NCBI GenBank assembly: GCA_016110215.1
Contig: JADWQD010000009.1
Coordinates: 1,901,669 to 1,965,668, forward strand
DNA: 64,000 nt
Origin: Capronia americana
Taxonomy: Eukaryota; Ascomycota; Eurotiomycetes; Chaetothyriales; Herpotrichiellaceae
Reading direction: 5' to 3'
Part shown: positions 61,430 through 64,000 of the stretch, one piece after another
How positions within the stretch are numbered: the stretch's first letter is position 1
Layout: each line of letters opens with the position of its first letter
Translations under genes and position numbers: made by a program
Notes under the pieces: model-generated
Databases searched by the model: none
The model's input: the letters and a program-made list of their open reading frames with translations, nothing else
What the model was told of the DNA's origin: nothing

Positions 61430-63042
61430 TCAAATGACTAAAATCGATTTATCCTTCTCAGCCCATGAGCGGGCAAGGTTGATCCACGTGAGATCAACTT
61501 GTTGTGCTTGCAGTGACCAGAGGCATCGAAGAAAATCAAGTAATCTGGGCCGTTGGAGAACGCCGCTCAGCCTCATAATCTCTTCCATTCTTGCTTCAAC
61601 CAATCGATGGCACTCAGGATCTCCGTAGCATTCAGTCCCGGCGACAAAGACAGGCCACGTCAAATCTTGAGCGGTAGCGTCGGGCATGACAAGTGCTCGG
61701 AGGTCATCAAAGAGACAGCGTCTGGAGGTCTCAGACAGTTGCAATATGCCCGGATCCGGTGCCAACACCTGGCAACCATATAGAATTCCTGCGTGGTGGT
61801 ACACATCCGCAACTTGCCGAAAAGCGTCTCGTACAACAGAGGACCGGAACGTAAGCAAGGCACCATGGCGTTTTGTGCGTTCTCGTGCGCTTTCCAGACA
61901 GTCTTGCAAGGACGAAATGCAAAGGTCGTCACCGCCATTCGTCCCATCTGCTGTGCGAGAGCGCTCAATGTCTGCGATTCTGTGGATGATGCGTATGTAC
62001 GTCATGAATGGAGCATCTTCGCTCACGGTGGCACGAAAGACTTGTAGAGGTCTGAAAGTGGTGACAGATTCCCAGACCTTGTATGCATATACCTCTTGTG
62101 ATAGGAACCTTTGTATTCCAGTGAGAGATAGAGCTGAGCCTGGAGGCAAGGAGTTAGAGTGGTCAATCAGACTTATGGAAGCCCTCAAATGAAGCCTCCA
62201 TTTCTTAGTATTGCCCAAGCGTAGGTCCGAGCTGGCGAGTAGGAATGCTGCAATGATTGGGCTCGCGTAATCCACATCTGGAAGAGAACAGAATCTTCCA
62301 TGGGGGGCGGTATTCGCAGTTTCCAAGTGTCTTGTCAATGATGTGACAGTCTGAAACTGATATCGACCCCATAGTCGCCGGCAACCTGGGTCGTTATTCC
62401 GGTGCCATATATCGCTAGCTGCCGCCGTAAGGATAGACGCCATCAGAGAGGGAGATTGAAAAGCGAGGGGCATGATGAGCCTGCGGAATGGGTTCTCGTC
62501 GGAATCTGTCCACACCATCTGGGGTGCGATGACATGAGTATAGTGATGGATGAGATATCGCGATATCGTATCATTATATGCGCCGTGCGAGCCGTTCCCC
62601 AGTGTTGGCAGTTGAATCAGCCATAGAGAATCTACATGTCCGATATCGTCATCTCGAGGTGTGGGAGATGGTATTGAGGTTAGGTCAAAGGGTGAGTCTT
62701 CTCTAGGTGCTGGATTGGTCCGAGAGAGATGATCGACCTCAGCACAAGGCTTCTGTCGGACTGAAAGCTGACACGATGCCCGTGGGTTTGCTCTGGTAGT
62801 TTCGGTCACCCATCGATATTTCGTGCCATATCCGGGGCATTCCAGGCTCCGAGTCGAACACTTCCAGCAAAGGGGAAGACTACGGTCACAGTTGATTCGC
62901 CTTCGTTTACACGTACGACAATCTGAACAGCAAGCGCATTAGTGGATTATCTTGTAGTTGACGGGCGGCTTCAATAGCACAATAGACTGTAGATACCTTC
63001 ACCCGCTCGTTTTGTGCCGTCTTGGGCATAAGGGTCATTCAT
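61430..63042 (-). CDS. Zn2Cys6 transcription factor next to dioxygenase
   Basis: Two exons, 62997-63042 (46 bp) and 61430-62922, joined over a 74-bp intron, encode 512 aa. The short first exon starts MNDPYAQDGTKRAGE, and the junction gives the complete cluster DCRTCKRRRINCDRSLPLCWKCSTRSLEC with six cysteines in normal spacing. The long C-terminal part is helical (fungal-specific factor, DUF3468-like), with PLAFQSPSLMASILTAAASDIWHRN, a hallmark block of this class. Its stop is only 77 bp from the stop of the convergent dioxygenase gene. It could regulate that gene and the transporter. Its first exon ends the gene-bearing part of the window; AT-rich sequence begins about 140 bp upstream of its start. 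Confidence 0.88.
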
Positions 63043-63180
63043 CTGGAAGGGTAAATGTGTTGACATTGCATATAAGGGTCGGTGTTTGCATTATGCTGCT
63101 CAAAGTCGCCCTGCTGGGAAGTTCAGAAAGAAAATGATAAGGAATAGGACGCGCGGGGCTGGGCAGGCCTAGGCTAAGAA
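63043..63180. promoter_or_regulatory. Promoter remnant of Zn2Cys6 gene
   Basis: About 140 bp of normal composition before the AT-rich sector begins. The space left for an upstream regulatory region is small. Confidence 0.35.
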
Positions 63181-64000
63181 AAGTGGGTTAACTCTAAACT
63201 ACCCGCCTATATATCCTCTCGCCAGCACTCTTCTATTATATTATCAACCAGCTAATACTTTAGTTAGGCTATTATAAATATAGCTATTAGCTTACTATAT
63301 TAGGGAAATTAGAAGGCTAGCCCAGTAAGCCTATCCCAGAGGCCCCCCTAACGTCGCAGGATTATACCCGAGGCTGCGCGAGGCTGGCCAATCCCGGCGG
63401 CCCCGCACGCCCAGGTGTCGCAGGATTATGTCGCTGTGTTGTTCCGACGTGCACTCTTCCTACTACCGATAATATATATACCACTAGGATATATCGACTT
63501 AGCTCAGGAAGCTCTATTAAACAGTATATTATCTATTACCGTTAGGCGTAGTAATAGTAGTGCTTAGAGTTTAATAGGGTAAGATAGAGTTACTTAAGGT
63601 TATATCTTATAATAAGTATAGGGCCCCTATATATAGCTTTAAAAGTATATTTATTATTTAATATATTACTATACTATATTCTTTATAGTATACTCTTCTA
63701 TATTATATATTTATAATATTTATTATCTTCTATCTTATTATTTATCTTAATAATACTTAATATTCTTAGCGTCTTTTCTCTATATTAAGTATAAAAGTTA
63801 ATTTATTTATAAAATAAGTTAGTTTTTTTAATATTTAAATATATATATTTAATCTCCTCTTAATTATCTTAATCTTTAACTTATTTAAATTAATATTAAA
63901 AAATATTTATAAAATTTAAAATATTATTTAGTAGTATTTATATAAAGAAATTATCTTTATTATTATAAATAACTATAATAAATATTCTTATAATATATAT
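63181..64000. repeat. AT-rich, RIP-like sector (window right end)
   Basis: Composition changes abruptly: from about 63450 onward nearly all bases are A or T, with runs of TA, AATATT and TATAAT and very few C or G. No reading frame longer than a few codons persists. Such TpA-saturated sequence is the usual result of repeat-induced point mutation on old transposon copies. A less changed island (63340-63440, GC-rich) carries two 13-bp direct repeats. The original element cannot be identified. Confidence 0.8.
63353..63429. repeat. 13-bp direct repeat in GC-rich island
   Basis: GTCGCAGGATTAT at 63353-63365 and again at 63417-63429, 64 bp apart, inside the only GC-rich patch of the AT sector. AGGCTG and GGCC-type repeats lie between. 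Probably part of a mobile-element remnant. Confidence 0.6.

Noticed and set aside
63600..64000. Telomere or chromosome end at the right side
   Set aside because: No TTAGGG array; sequence is AT-rich repeat-like DNA without telomeric units.
1..64000. tRNA, 5S rRNA and CRISPR arrays
   Set aside because: Scanned by eye for GGTTCGA-type T-arms and regular spaced repeats; found none convincing. A tRNA scan would be decisive.

Overview
The window is nuclear DNA of a filamentous ascomycete (Pezizomycotina). Evidence: genes with many short introns (mostly 45-76 bp, GT-AG, CTAAC-like branch points), fungus-specific families (AcuK regulator, ZtGT2-like glycosyltransferase, HeLo protein, Zn2Cys6 factors), and a TpA-saturated AT-rich right end of the kind left by repeat-induced point mutation (RIP). 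Dothideomycetes or a nearby class fits, but the class cannot be fixed from this window alone. Exon junctions below were set by reading frame, splice consensus and protein continuity; each joined CDS is an exact multiple of three.

Region 1 (1-32 kb) is conserved housekeeping sequence. It holds a left-edge DUF3176 fragment, cohesin rad21, the Golgi Ca/Mn pump pmr1, riboflavin kinase, the gluconeogenesis activator acuK, an MFS exporter, the succinate dehydrogenase assembly factor sdh5, an aldo-keto reductase, RACK1/cpcB (with a U24-like snoRNA in intron 2), cog4, an Hst2-type sirtuin, a BTB-like protein, hexokinase, and the head-to-head ribosome-biogenesis pair utp18/dbp9.

Region 2 (32-51 kb) is richer in surface and secretion functions. 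It holds a small two-exon hypothetical gene, a DUF427 protein, a secreted exo-type GH28 pectinase, a large multi-pass membrane protein, a Zn2Cys6 factor, a peroxisomal crotonase (SKL end), a membrane-anchored GH16 glucanase-like enzyme, and the seven-exon GT2 gene. Several intergenic spaces of 1-2.4 kb lie here.

Region 3 (51.8-57 kb) is the most unusual part. A HeLo-domain/pseudokinase gene, with the same domain order as animal MLKL, stands head-to-head with a large gene for an apparently active kinase fused to ankyrin repeats. This invites the hypothesis of a fungal kinase-sensor/pore-effector cell-death pair.

Region 4 (57.5-64 kb) looks like a small accessory metabolic group: a sugar-porter MFS transporter, a phytanoyl-CoA-dioxygenase-type Fe/2OG enzyme and a Zn2Cys6 regulator. 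It runs into an AT-rich, probably RIP-mutated repeat sector that fills the last 0.8 kb.
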